DNA of 25,101 bases. It comes from B4-G1 sp964393895. GTDB lineage: Bacteria > Chloroflexota > Anaerolineae > B4-G1. The notes below the pieces were generated by a model. It saw only the letters and a program-made list of their open reading frames with translations. It was not told where the DNA came from and ran no database searches. The DNA is taken from positions 1 through 25,101 of the forward strand of contig CAYMWP010000064.1 of assembly GCA_964393895.1 (NCBI GenBank), given 5' to 3'. How positions within the stretch are numbered: position 1 is the stretch's first letter; the number at the start of each line of letters is the position of its first letter. Positions 7,135-14,831 of this stretch are shown here, piece after piece. Position numbers and translations under genes: made by a program.

Positions 7135-8655
7135 TCAGCGCAAGAGAGTGTGAGTCAGACTCTCCATAGCAGTGTTGAACAGATTCAGGATTGGCGTTGG
7201 ATAGATACCAAAGACGAGCATCGTCGCCACCAGCGGCCAGAGGGTGGCTTTTTCCCACCATTCCATATCGCTCAACTGGGCCCAGCGCTCCTTGGGTTCC
7301 CCCAGGAACATGTGCTGCACAATGTTCCACAGGATGTAACCGGCAGTGAAGACGATGCCCAGACCGCCGATGATGGCGAATAACGGGATGGTGCCCATAG
7401 AGCCACGGAAGACGAAGAACTCGCTCCAGAATCCGATCAGCCCCGGTAGTCCCAGCGAAGCAAAACACGTTACCAGCATCATGCCGTAAAAATATGGGAT
7501 TTGTGTGCCCAATCCCCCAAACGCCTTGAGCTCGCGGGTGTGTGCGCGATCGTAGATCACGCCCACCAGGAAGAACAAGCCGCCGGTGGTGATGCCGTGG
7601 GTGAACATCTGCATGGCCGCGCCGTTGAGAGCGAGATTGGCGCTGGATAACTTGTCGCCTCCCAGATAGATGCCGGCCGCTCCGCCACAGATGCCCAGCA
7701 GTACGTATCCCATGTGGCTGACCGAGGAGTAGGCGATCAGCTTTTTGAGGTCCCACTGCGCCATGCACACCATCGCTCCGTATACGATGCTGATCACGGC
7801 CAGGACTGGCAGGATCGGTACCACGATCGAGTAGTAGCCAAAGACCTGGGGAAAGAGTGAGAGGGGGATGCGCACCAGCCCATAGGCGCCCAGCTTGAGT
7901 AACACCCCAGCCAGCAGCACGCTGCCGCAGACCGGGGCCTCGGTGTGGGCGTCGGGCAACCAGGTGTGAATGGGAAAGGAGGGCAACTTGATGGCAAAGG
8001 CGATGAAAAAGGCCCAGAAGGCTGTGGCTGCGTAGGTAAAGTTGTCGGCAAAAGGCTGGGCTGCGGCCGCTTCCAGGATGCTAAAAGTGTCGGTCTTCAG
8101 GTAGACGGCGATGATGGCCAGCAGCATACCCACGCTGCCGGCCAGCGTGAATAGGAAGAACTTGATGGCCGCGTACTCGCGCCGTGGTCCGCCCCACAGG
8201 GCGATCAGCAACAGCATTGGCACCAGGCCGACCTCCCAAAAGACGTAAAAGAGCACAAAATCGAGGGAGAGAAAGACGCCGAACATGCCCATCTCCAGCA
8301 TCAACAGGCTCATAAAGTACTCTTTGACCCGCTCCTTGATGGTAAAGTTGGAGTAGAATGTAGCCAGGAAGGAGAGAACGGCGGTCAGCACGATCAACGG
8401 CAGGCTGAGCCCGTCCAGGCCCAGGGTGTAGGTGCTGTTCAGGACTGGAATCCACTCGTGCTGTTCTGTGAACTGCATACCCCCTGCCGCCTGGTCATAG
8501 TTCGCCCACAGCACGAACGCCAGGATGAGCGGTACCACCGTGACGGCAAGCGCCAGCCGCGCGATCAATTCTTCCTGGTCCTTGCGGATCAATAGGAGCA
8601 ACAACGCACCGGCCAACGGGGTGAATGTAATCACGCTCAGGATTGGAATGCCCAT
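7135..8655 (-). CDS. nuoM: Complex I subunit M, first copy
   Basis: A 506-residue NuoM with all expected channel residues: Glu141 (VFWEVGLVPM), Lys223 (FAIKLPSFPIHTWLPDAH), Lys254 (LLKLGAYG), His in MFTHGITTGGLFFLVG, and the TM12 Glu in GFWSEFFVF. It pumps protons as part of the membrane arm, next to NuoL. AAGGGGGT lies seven bases before ATG. A second, more divergent M gene follows 45 bases downstream. Confidence 0.96.
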   Translation of the reverse strand: MGIPILSVITFTPLAGALLLLLIRKDQEELIARLALAVTVVPLILAFVLWANYDQAAGGMQFTEQHEWIPVLNSTYTLGLDGLSLPLIVLTAVLSFLATFYSNFTIKERVKEYFMSLLMLEMGMFGVFLSLDFVLFYVFWEVGLVPMLLLIALWGGPRREYAAIKFFLFTLAGSVGMLLAIIAVYLKTDTFSILEAAAAQPFADNFTYAATAFWAFFIAFAIKLPSFPIHTWLPDAHTEAPVCGSVLLAGVLLKLGAYGLVRIPLSLFPQVFGYYSIVVPILPVLAVISIVYGAMVCMAQWDLKKLIAYSSVSHMGYVLLGICGGAAGIYLGGDKLSSANLALNGAAMQMFTHGITTGGLFFLVGVIYDRAHTRELKAFGGLGTQIPYFYGMMLVTCFASLGLPGLIGFWSEFFVFRGSMGTIPLFAIIGGLGIVFTAGYILWNIVQHMFLGEPKERWAQLSDMEWWEKATLWPLVATMLVFGIYPTPILNLFNTAMESLTHTLLR

Positions 8656-8722
8656 TTAGTAAACCCCCTTGAAAATCGAAAGAAATCAGAAATTGCCTGC
8701 CGGATATGTTACGGCGAGACCA

Positions 8723-11080
8723 TCACCGGTTCAACCACAGGATCCCGTATATATACATATAGGTGCCGACCAATACCAGGACCGAAACCGCCGCCATAAG
8801 CAGGTAGGACTGCACCTGCCCTGTCTGTATCTCGCGCAACCGTTTGCCGGCCCAGGTTGTTGCATTGCCTGTCATGTCCACAGCACCATTGACCACGGTG
8901 GTGTCGAACCAGCGGTTGGCACTGGCAATGACGGTCATCACCTGCCCCACGAGGTTGACAAAGGCGTCAATGATGGCTACGTCTACGTAGCGATAAGAGA
9001 GATTGGAGAGGGTGCGACCCAACCAGCCAGCCCCGTTGACGATGCCGTCTACGATCGTTCTATCGAACCAGGCAAAAGCGCCCGCGACCAGGATGGAACC
9101 CTGGATAAAGATCCACTGGTATAACTCGTCGAACATGGCGCGTCGGCGCAGGAACTCGTACAGGAAGCCTAGCCCCAGCGTGCGCATCCCCCGCTCCAAT
9201 GGGTCCAGTTCGTCGGCGCGAGTGAGCGGCATCCACTTCCAGTAGACCAGAAAGCCCAACCCCAGCCCCCCCATGGCAAAGCAGAAAACAATGATCAGGG
9301 GAGCCCAGTTAAAAGCGTGGCCGCCCGCCTCTGGCAACGCCAGCGACGCCAGGTACCCCCCCGCCGTGTGCTCCACGTGTACGTACTCCTCAATGGTCTT
9401 TTCGACAAAGCCGTGTACCCAGTTGGGAACCAGCGGGCCGATGACGGGAAAGTTGTCGGGGATACCGACCCAGCCCAGGCTGATGGCAAAGACCGCCAGA
9501 ATGATCAGCGGCACCGTCATGCTGGGGACGCTCTCGGGTGCATGCTCGGCGGCTTTGGTGCGCGGCTGGCCCAGGAAGGTCATCGAGATCTGCCGCGCGG
9601 TGTAAAAGGCAGTCAGCCCTGCCGACACAGTCAGCACCCAAAAGACCGCCGGGTGGATGTCCCAGGCCATCGCCAGGATCTCGTCCTTGGACCAGAAACC
9701 GGCGGTGATGAGCGGAACGCCGGAGAGCGCCAGACCGCCCGCCAGAAAGGTCCAAAAGGTGCGCGGCATACGCTTGCGTAGCCCCCCCATGTTTTTCATG
9801 TCGTTAGGGTTGAATTCCTTGTGTTCGTGTGCCTCTTCCTTCTCGTGGTGTTCGCCGTGGGCGTGAGCGTGGTGATGGCCGTGCTCTATCCCGTGGATGA
9901 CAGAACCGGAGGCGAGAAACAGCAGCGCTTTGAAAAAGGCGTGCGTGATGAGGTGAAAGACACCCGCCACGTAAGCACCGATCTGCAGTGCCGGGCTGGT
10001 TGCGGCGGCTCCCAGGCCCAGCGCCGCGATCATATAGCCAAGCTGGCTGATGGTGGAAAAGGCCAGCACACCTTTGATGTCGTTCTGGAAGGCACCGATG
10101 GTCGCGCCGTATGCAGCAGTGATAGCCCCGATCCACAACACCACGCCCGGCGCGACGCCCGCTGCTGCGAAGGTGAGCGGCCACATGCGGGCCACCAGGT
10201 AGACGCCGGCCGAGACCATCGTGGCGGCGTGGATGAGGGCCGAGACCGGCGTGGGGCCTTCCATCGCGTCCGGCAGCCAGACGTGGAGCGGGACCTGGGC
10301 GCTCTTGCCCACCGTGCCGCCAAAAAATAGCAGCGCGATGGTCGGCAGCGCCGGCAGGTATAGATTGAGCGGCGCCAGGTGAATCGTGCTCTCGCTCAGA
10401 TGGTGCAGCATCTCGGGGCTAAAGACGTCCCGGTACTGGAGCGACCCGGCGGCCGAGTAGAGCGCCAGCAGCCCCAGCAGGAAGAACAAATCGCCCACGC
10501 GGGTGGTGATAAAAGCCTTGAGCCCAGCCTGCCTGGGGGTGATCTTGTTGGGATCGAGATAGTTTTTCTCAAACCAGAAACCGATCAGGAGGTAGGAACA
10601 TAGCCCCATCACTTCCCAGAAGATGAAGAGCATCAGCAGGTTGCCGGATACGACCATCCCCAGCATGCCGGTGGCAAAGAGGGCGATGTAGGCAAAGAAG
10701 CGGGCGTAGCGGATGTCCTGCTCTGGCGTGCCGAAATTCATGTACCCAACGCTGTAGATAAAGATCATCAGGCACGTGATAGGTACCATAAAGAGCATCA
10801 CCGTGGTCAGAGGGTCGATCCAGACGCTGGCCTGGAAGTTGGTGGTACCAGTGGGAAGCCAGTCTACGATGCTCAGGAAAGCATAGTCTCCACCGCCCAC
10901 CGGCAGCAACACCGCTGACCAGAAGACAATCTGTGCTGTCACAAAGGAAGCGCAAATGGCGATGATAGCCAGGATGTGGGAGAGTTCGTTGTCCTTGTTG
11001 GCAAACAGCGCAATGGCCAGAAAAGCCAGGAAGGGAAAGGCTGGGATCAGCCAGGCAAGATTGAGAATAGACATAGACAC
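8723..11080 (-). CDS. nuoL: Complex I subunit L with an extended lateral-helix region
   Basis: NuoL is the distal antiporter-like subunit whose C-terminal amphipathic helix runs back along the membrane arm. This protein has 785 residues against about 610-650 usually. Pump residues are present: FWEVMGLCSY, VGKSAQVPLHVWLPDAMEGP, LIHAATMVSAGVYL, THAFFKALLF and GFWSKDEIL. Two additions explain much of the extra length. Residues about 397-425 are a loop with 11 His. Residues 672-751 hold three tandem units of 26-27 residues starting FDRTIVDGIV, VDVAIIDAFV and FDTTVVNGAV, before the conserved QTGQVQSY and final helix. The repeats are what a longer lateral helix would need to span a fourth antiporter unit. 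GAGGTG precedes ATG. Confidence 0.96.
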   Translation of the reverse strand: MSMSILNLAWLIPAFPFLAFLAIALFANKDNELSHILAIIAICASFVTAQIVFWSAVLLPVGGGDYAFLSIVDWLPTGTTNFQASVWIDPLTTVMLFMVPITCLMIFIYSVGYMNFGTPEQDIRYARFFAYIALFATGMLGMVVSGNLLMLFIFWEVMGLCSYLLIGFWFEKNYLDPNKITPRQAGLKAFITTRVGDLFFLLGLLALYSAAGSLQYRDVFSPEMLHHLSESTIHLAPLNLYLPALPTIALLFFGGTVGKSAQVPLHVWLPDAMEGPTPVSALIHAATMVSAGVYLVARMWPLTFAAAGVAPGVVLWIGAITAAYGATIGAFQNDIKGVLAFSTISQLGYMIAALGLGAAATSPALQIGAYVAGVFHLITHAFFKALLFLASGSVIHGIEHGHHHAHAHGEHHEKEEAHEHKEFNPNDMKNMGGLRKRMPRTFWTFLAGGLALSGVPLITAGFWSKDEILAMAWDIHPAVFWVLTVSAGLTAFYTARQISMTFLGQPRTKAAEHAPESVPSMTVPLIILAVFAISLGWVGIPDNFPVIGPLVPNWVHGFVEKTIEEYVHVEHTAGGYLASLALPEAGGHAFNWAPLIIVFCFAMGGLGLGFLVYWKWMPLTRADELDPLERGMRTLGLGFLYEFLRRRAMFDELYQWIFIQGSILVAGAFAWFDRTIVDGIVNGAGWLGRTLSNLSYRYVDVAIIDAFVNLVGQVMTVIASANRWFDTTVVNGAVDMTGNATTWAGKRLREIQTGQVQSYLLMAAVSVLVLVGTYMYIYGILWLNR

Positions 11081-11088
11081 CTCGAATG

Positions 11089-11397
11089 TTAGCCCTTGAG
11101 CAGATCAACCTCTTCCAGGACGACCGTGTCTCGGGTGCGCCAGATGGCGATGATGAGCGCCAGCCCCACGGCCGCCTCGGCCGCGGCGACGGCGTAGACG
11201 AACAGCGCGAACGCCTGCCCGGTCACGGCGGCCGGCTCCGTGTAGCGCCAAAAGGCGACGAGGTTGACGTTGACAGAGTTGAGCATCAGTTCGACGCCCA
11301 TCAGGATGGCGACGGCGTTACGCCGTGACAAGACGCCGTAGAGGCCGGCGCAGAACAATACCGCTGCCAGAATGAGATACCATTCCAAAGGAATCAT
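11089..11397 (-). CDS. nuoK: Complex I subunit K
   Basis: A 102-residue, three-helix subunit of the membrane arm that connects NuoJ and NuoN. It shows the expected GVLSRRNAVAILMGVELMLNS with the conserved helix-2 glutamate, and a second conserved Glu in AAAEAAVGLA. The start is ATG 11397, two bases after the nuoJ stop, with GGGAG inside the end of nuoJ; the frame stays open far upstream but that part is antisense-like sequence inside nuoJ. NuoL follows after eight bases. Confidence 0.95.
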   Translation of the reverse strand: MIPLEWYLILAAVLFCAGLYGVLSRRNAVAILMGVELMLNSVNVNLVAFWRYTEPAAVTGQAFALFVYAVAAAEAAVGLALIIAIWRTRDTVVLEEVDLLKG

Positions 11398-11399
11398 AA

Positions 11400-11897
11400 T
11401 CAGCGCTCCCTTGCGATTGTCACCGCGCCGATGAGGGCGACCAGTAACAGAATTGATGTGACCTCGAAGGGTAATACCAGCCCGGCGGGGTCTACCAGCG
11501 CTTTGCCAAGATTGACGATGCTCTCTGGTGGAACGTCCCCGGCGGGCGCAGCCCATTGGTGGTTCAGCACCGTCCACCCCAGAACGGTACACAGAGCCAA
11601 CGCCACCAGCGCCGCCAGCCACCACTGACGGTTAGCTCCGGCGACGTTGGGGTTCATCATATCTCGCGTGAGCATGATGGCAAAGAGGATCAGAATGGCA
11701 ATACCGCCGACGTAGATGAACAACTGCACGGCGGCCAGGAATGGGGCCTCCAGCAGCACGTACAGCCCCGCCACGCCAAAGAACGAGAGTATCAGGAACA
11801 ACGCGGCGTGGAACACGTTACGCCGCGTCACTACCATCAGGGCCGCTCCTAGCGTGACCGCGCCAAAGATAATGAACAGGACTTGTTGAAGCGTCAT
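11400..11897 (-). CDS. nuoJ: Complex I subunit J
   Basis: A 165-residue membrane-arm subunit with five helices. Helix 3 carries the family signature QLFIYVGGIAILILFAIML (58-76), the pi-bulge helix that links quinone reduction to pumping. The start is ATG 11897 with AGGAGAT nearby; the frame remains open upstream into nuoH without sense. It follows nuoH directly, whereas nuoI normally stands between H and J. NuoK starts two bases after its stop. Confidence 0.95.
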   Translation of the reverse strand: MTLQQVLFIIFGAVTLGAALMVVTRRNVFHAALFLILSFFGVAGLYVLLEAPFLAAVQLFIYVGGIAILILFAIMLTRDMMNPNVAGANRQWWLAALVALALCTVLGWTVLNHQWAAPAGDVPPESIVNLGKALVDPAGLVLPFEVTSILLLVALIGAVTIARER

Positions 11898-11937
11898 TAG
11901 CGATCTCCTGAATACGTGAGCAAACGGGTCATCTGTT

Positions 11938-13152
11938 TCACGCCGGGCTTGCTTCTTCCACCTGCGCCGCTTGCCTGGTCTCGTCGCGCCGCCGCGCCAG
12001 CCGGCCTGCCGCCGCCAACACGACCAACACCGCCAGCGCCAGCAGGACGTTGGCCCCCAGGAGCGCGCCCACCCGTAACCACACATCGGCATCCGGTGGC
12101 ACGGCCTTGCCCACCAGGGCCACCACACAGACGTTCACCAGCGCCACCGGCGTCAGGAACTTCCAGTTAAAGTTCAACATCTGGTCAATGCGCAGGCGAG
12201 GCATGGTGCCCCACAGCCACAGCAGGACGAAGAAAACGAGGAGGGACTTGAGCAGGAGCCACAGCGAACCCAGGATCGGCACACTGTCCACGAACGGCCC
12301 CTTCCAGCCTCCCAGGAACAGCGTCGCCGTAATGACAGAGATGGCAAAGTTGTTCATGAACTCGGACAGATAGAATTGGCCGAATTTCATACCGCTGTAC
12401 TCGACAAAATAGCCGGCCACGATCTCCGAGTCGGCCTCTACCAGATCGTAGGGTTGCCGTCCCACCTCTGCCAGAGAAGAGACGAAGAAGAGGAGCGCCG
12501 TCACAGGTATCACAAAGAGGAAGGGCACGGTCTGCGCTTTGGTGATCTCTTGCATCGAGAAGGAGCCGGCTACCATCACCACAGTCAGGACGGAGAGTAT
12601 CTGGGGCACCTCGTAACTGACCATATTGGCTACTGCGCGTAGGGCGCCCAGCAGAGCGTACTTGTTGTTGGAACCCCATCCGGCCATCATCAGGGCGATC
12701 ATTCCCCCGGAACCGAGGGAGAGCACGTAAAAGATCCCAATGTTGAGATCCGCACCGATCATGTCTTTGCCCACCGGAATCACCGCCCAAATCAGCACAG
12801 CGACGGTCAGGATCACTATCGGGGCGATGTTAAAGACCCAGCGGTCGGCGGCAGTGGGGATGACGTCCTCTTTGGTCAGCATCTTGATGGCGTCGGCAAA
12901 GGTCTGGAAGAGGGCGTAGGGGCCGGGGTAGGGGCCAGAGTTGTTGGGGCCTATCCGGTCTTGCATACGGGCGATCAGTTTGCGGGCGGCCCAGATGAGA
13001 AAGATGACGGCCACCAGCGGGATAAGGGCCAACCCGATGCCGCCGACCCCCATCACGATCACGCGCGCCCATACCTCGGGTAAACCAATACCTTCCAACA
13101 AGCCCTGCAACCAGGGGCCTACGTTGGCGATAAAGTCGTTGAAAAATTCCAT
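11938..13152 (-). CDS. nuoH: Complex I subunit H
   Basis: NuoH forms the quinone channel at the foot of the peripheral arm. The 404 residues include the signatures ARMQDRIGPNNSGPY (61-75), SLAEVGRQPYDLVEADSEIV and the EYSGMKFGQFYLSEF stretch with its conserved acids. It is about 70-80 residues longer than E. coli NuoH; the excess is a C-terminal extra helix (LLGANVLLALAVLVVLAAAG) and a charged tail. It is separated from nuoA by a terminator-like hairpin, and nuoB, C, D and I are missing around it. Confidence 0.96.
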   Translation of the reverse strand: MEFFNDFIANVGPWLQGLLEGIGLPEVWARVIVMGVGGIGLALIPLVAVIFLIWAARKLIARMQDRIGPNNSGPYPGPYALFQTFADAIKMLTKEDVIPTAADRWVFNIAPIVILTVAVLIWAVIPVGKDMIGADLNIGIFYVLSLGSGGMIALMMAGWGSNNKYALLGALRAVANMVSYEVPQILSVLTVVMVAGSFSMQEITKAQTVPFLFVIPVTALLFFVSSLAEVGRQPYDLVEADSEIVAGYFVEYSGMKFGQFYLSEFMNNFAISVITATLFLGGWKGPFVDSVPILGSLWLLLKSLLVFFVLLWLWGTMPRLRIDQMLNFNWKFLTPVALVNVCVVALVGKAVPPDADVWLRVGALLGANVLLALAVLVVLAAAGRLARRRDETRQAAQVEEASPA

Positions 13153-13210
13153 TTAGGCTAACTCCTATGAGCTTGGCAGCCAAACGGCAGTGACCGACCG
13201 TGCGTCTTTC

Positions 13211-13239
13211 AAAAAGTCGGAACGTAATTCCATTCCGAC
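13211..13239 (-). terminator. Intrinsic terminator between nuoA and nuoH
   Basis: On the minus strand GTCGGAA (13239-13233), a 10-nt loop and TTCCGAC (13222-13216) form a perfect 7-bp stem directly after the nuoA stop, followed by TTTTTG. This is a typical rho-independent terminator of moderate strength. No clear new promoter lies in the 58 bases before nuoH, so it may act as a partial terminator within the operon. Confidence 0.65.
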
Positions 13240-13596
13240 CTACATCCACTCGAGCGCGTTCTTACGCCAGACGTAAACCAGCGCGCCGAGCAGAATCAGG
13301 ATAAAGATGATCGCCTCGACCACGGCGTAGAGACCCAACTGGTTGTAGGCCAGCGCCCACGGCAGCAGGAACACGGCCTCGACGTCGAACACGACGAATG
13401 CCAGCGCAAAGATGTAATACTGCGCCTTGAACTGCACCCACGCTTCGCCGTGGGGTTGTAGGCCACATTCATAAGTTTCTGCTTTACGGGGATTTGGTTT
13501 CTTGGGGCGCAGCACGAAGGCGATAGTCAGTGGAGCAACGCCAAAGATGAGCGCGACGATCAAAAAGATGCCAATGAAAGTGAATTGATCCAACAA
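13240..13596 (-). CDS. nuoA: Complex I subunit A
   Basis: A 118-residue, three-helix subunit near the quinone site. The signature residues are YECG (in KAETYECGLQPHGEAW) and FDVEAVFLLPW. I start at TTG 13596 because GGAGG lies six bases upstream, the length then fits the family, and the frame further upstream encodes nothing NuoA-like and crosses the promoter. In most genomes nuoB, C and D follow; here a terminator and nuoH follow. Confidence 0.95.
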   Translation of the reverse strand: MLDQFTFIGIFLIVALIFGVAPLTIAFVLRPKKPNPRKAETYECGLQPHGEAWVQFKAQYYIFALAFVVFDVEAVFLLPWALAYNQLGLYAVVEAIIFILILLGALVYVWRKNALEWM

Positions 13597-13657
13597 TGTG
13601 ATCCTCCAAGAGTGATCGTGAGCGCAAAACAGCGACCATTGCCAGTCACTGGCGAAC

Positions 13658-13686
13658 ATTATATCACAATTGAGCCGAAGCGCCAA
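13658..13686 (-). promoter_or_regulatory. Main promoter of the nuo cluster
   Basis: On the minus strand TTGGCG (13686-13681), a 17-nt spacer and a perfect TATAAT (13663-13658) lie about 60 bases before the nuoA start. The predicted transcript starts near 13651. Confidence 0.7.
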
Positions 13687-13695
13687 CAGGTGGAA

Positions 13696-13724
13696 AGTTT
13701 ATCACATTTTGGTAATTGCGTCAA
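13696..13724 (-). promoter_or_regulatory. Second, upstream nuo promoter
   Basis: TTGACG (13724-13719), 17 nt and TAAACT (13701-13696) on the minus strand form a weaker promoter just upstream of the main one. Two spaced promoters would allow two levels of control, which is inference. Confidence 0.45.
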
Positions 13725-13742
13725 GTCTGCGCATTCCCTATG

Positions 13743-13829
13743 TCAGTTAAAGTTCAAAAGGCCAATACAAGCCAAGATTGCAGCCCATATTGCCAGACTC
13801 GTCCAATTCACTTGCAAGAATGAGATCAC
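13743..13829 (-). CDS. Possible 28-residue membrane peptide
   Basis: A short frame starts at GTG 13829, overlapping the stop of the thioredoxin gene, with GGAGG seven bases upstream inside that gene. It encodes about 28 residues with one hydrophobic stretch, TSLAIWAAILACIGLLNF, and a TGA stop. Good ribosome binding site, stop-start overlap and a clean membrane helix support a real small protein; the length is too short to exclude chance. I know no family for it. Confidence 0.35.
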   Translation of the reverse strand: MISFLQVNWTSLAIWAAILACIGLLNFN

Positions 13830-14605
13830 AACAATGCCTCCAATTTCTGACGTAGCACGTGTATCGGCTGGACGCCGACCACGCGCTCCGCTTCTCGCCC
13901 GTTGCGGAACAGGATCAAGGTGGGGATGGACTGCACCCCGTACCGCTGGGCTGTAACAGGGTTGGCGTCCACGTCCAGTTTGGCGATCACGGCCCGTCCG
14001 GCGAACTCTTGCGCCAGTTGCTCGACCAGCGGCGCGACCATGCGGCACGGCCCGCACCAGGCCGCCCAAAAGTCCACCAGTGCTGGCGCATCCGCCCCCA
14101 GCACCGCGCGCTGGAAGTCGGCGTCTGTCACTGCCAGCGGATGTGCTTTGCCCGGCGCTGGCTCCTCCCGTCGAGGCTTGCCGGTCGCTGGCTTTGGCCC
14201 CCGCTCCAGCAGGTACTCGACCCACGGGCGCAGCATTTCTGTGCTGGGCATCCCCCTGGCCCGCGCCACCAGGCTGCCCTGGTGGAAGCCGCCGCGCTTT
14301 CCCTTTTTATCTGGATGGAAGCCGCTGCGCTTCCCCTTCTTATCTGAGCGGAAGAACAGGAATTGGGGCAACGTGTCCACGTTGTACCGGGCTTGCGCTT
14401 GGGGTGCGTCGGTCACGTCCAGTTTCACCACCAACACGTCGCCCGCATAATCGCGGGCAGTTTGCTCCAGCACGGCGTTGAGTTGCTGGCGTGGCGTCTC
14501 CCGCGCCGACCAAAAGACCGCCACGACTGGAATCCGGGCTTGCAGAACCAATTGCTCGAAACTTGCGTCATTGGCGTTGATTGGTGTGTCGTAATAATGT
14601 GCCAT
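13826..14605 (-). CDS. Two-domain thioredoxin protein with one inactive domain
   Basis: This 259-residue cytoplasmic protein carries two thioredoxin folds. The N-terminal one (about 12-86) keeps the fold and the cis-Pro (TLPQFLFF) but has SARETPR where the Cys pair should be, so it cannot do redox chemistry. The C-terminal one (about 160-259) has the classic DFWAAWCGPCRM at 179-189 and SIPTLILF. The linker holds two 11-residue repeats, DKKGKRSGFHP and DKKGKRGGFHQ, from a 33-bp DNA duplication. I start at ATG 14605, five bases after AGGAGG, not at the GTG 18 bases upstream. The role is probably disulfide reduction or holding client proteins; the nuo neighbour is suggestive only. Confidence 0.88.
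   Translation of the reverse strand: MAHYYDTPINANDASFEQLVLQARIPVVAVFWSARETPRQQLNAVLEQTARDYAGDVLVVKLDVTDAPQAQARYNVDTLPQFLFFRSDKKGKRSGFHPDKKGKRGGFHQGSLVARARGMPSTEMLRPWVEYLLERGPKPATGKPRREEPAPGKAHPLAVTDADFQRAVLGADAPALVDFWAAWCGPCRMVAPLVEQLAQEFAGRAVIAKLDVDANPVTAQRYGVQSIPTLILFRNGREAERVVGVQPIHVLRQKLEALL
14283..14348. repeat. Two tandem 33-bp units inside the thioredoxin gene
   Basis: Units at 14283-14315 and 14316-14348 share most bases, each starting TGGAAGCCGC and containing GGAAGC...GCTTCC or a close variant. The repeat is in frame and encodes 11 residues per copy. Confidence 0.8.
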
Positions 14606-14636
14606 TCCGCCCTCCTGGCCCACGAGTTTGACCAGG

Positions 14637-14664
14637 ATTATAGCCGTTTTGCCCGACTTGACAA
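14637..14664 (-). promoter_or_regulatory. Promoter of the thioredoxin gene
   Basis: On the minus strand TTGTCA (14664-14659), 16 nt and TATAAT (14642-14637) lie about 32 bases before ATG 14605. Its -35 box overlaps that of the divergent rightward promoter. Confidence 0.65.
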
Positions 14665-14685
14665 CCTGTTAGGTTAGGGTATAAT
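14658..14685 (+). promoter_or_regulatory. Strong rightward promoter
   Basis: Perfect TTGACA (14658-14663), a 16-nt spacer and perfect TATAAT (14680-14685). Transcription should start near 14692 and run through the structured leader towards the GNAT gene. Confidence 0.8.
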
Positions 14686-14691
14686 GTCGCC

Positions 14692-14831
14692 CATCTTATG
14701 AGGAGGTATGTGTGATATGCGCGAGGCAATGTTAATCAACAGTGCAATCCGGCTCCGCGGTAACGGCGGAGAGTTGGGTTTGCCTCGTCGCAGTGCGCCT
14801 GTTTACTGAGGGCTTGACATAAATCATCACA
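14692..14831 (+). ncRNA. Structured leader or small RNA with a three-way junction
   Basis: TGCGCGAGGCAA (14718-14729) pairs with TTGCCTCG-CGCA (14780-14792, one bulged T), a 12-bp helix. It encloses a small hairpin TGTT/AACA (14730-14741) and a perfect hairpin CTCCGC/GCGGAG (14753-14771) that can be extended by CAAT/GTTG. TGTGAT (14711-14716) can also pair with ATCACA upstream of the first terminator. The element lies between a strong promoter and two terminators. It matches no riboswitch, 6S, SRP or tmRNA signature that I know. A 33-codon frame (14708-14809, AGGAGG at 14701) overlaps it, so a leader peptide is an alternative. Confidence 0.5.

Noticed and set aside
5629..8655. Mrp antiporter or hydrogenase cluster instead of complex I
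   Set aside because: NuoA, H, J, K and N are all present in complex I order, and no Mrp-specific small subunits or hydrogenase genes occur.
5629..8655. Second nuoM as a recent gene duplicate
   Set aside because: The two proteins differ throughout, including TM7, so the split is old.
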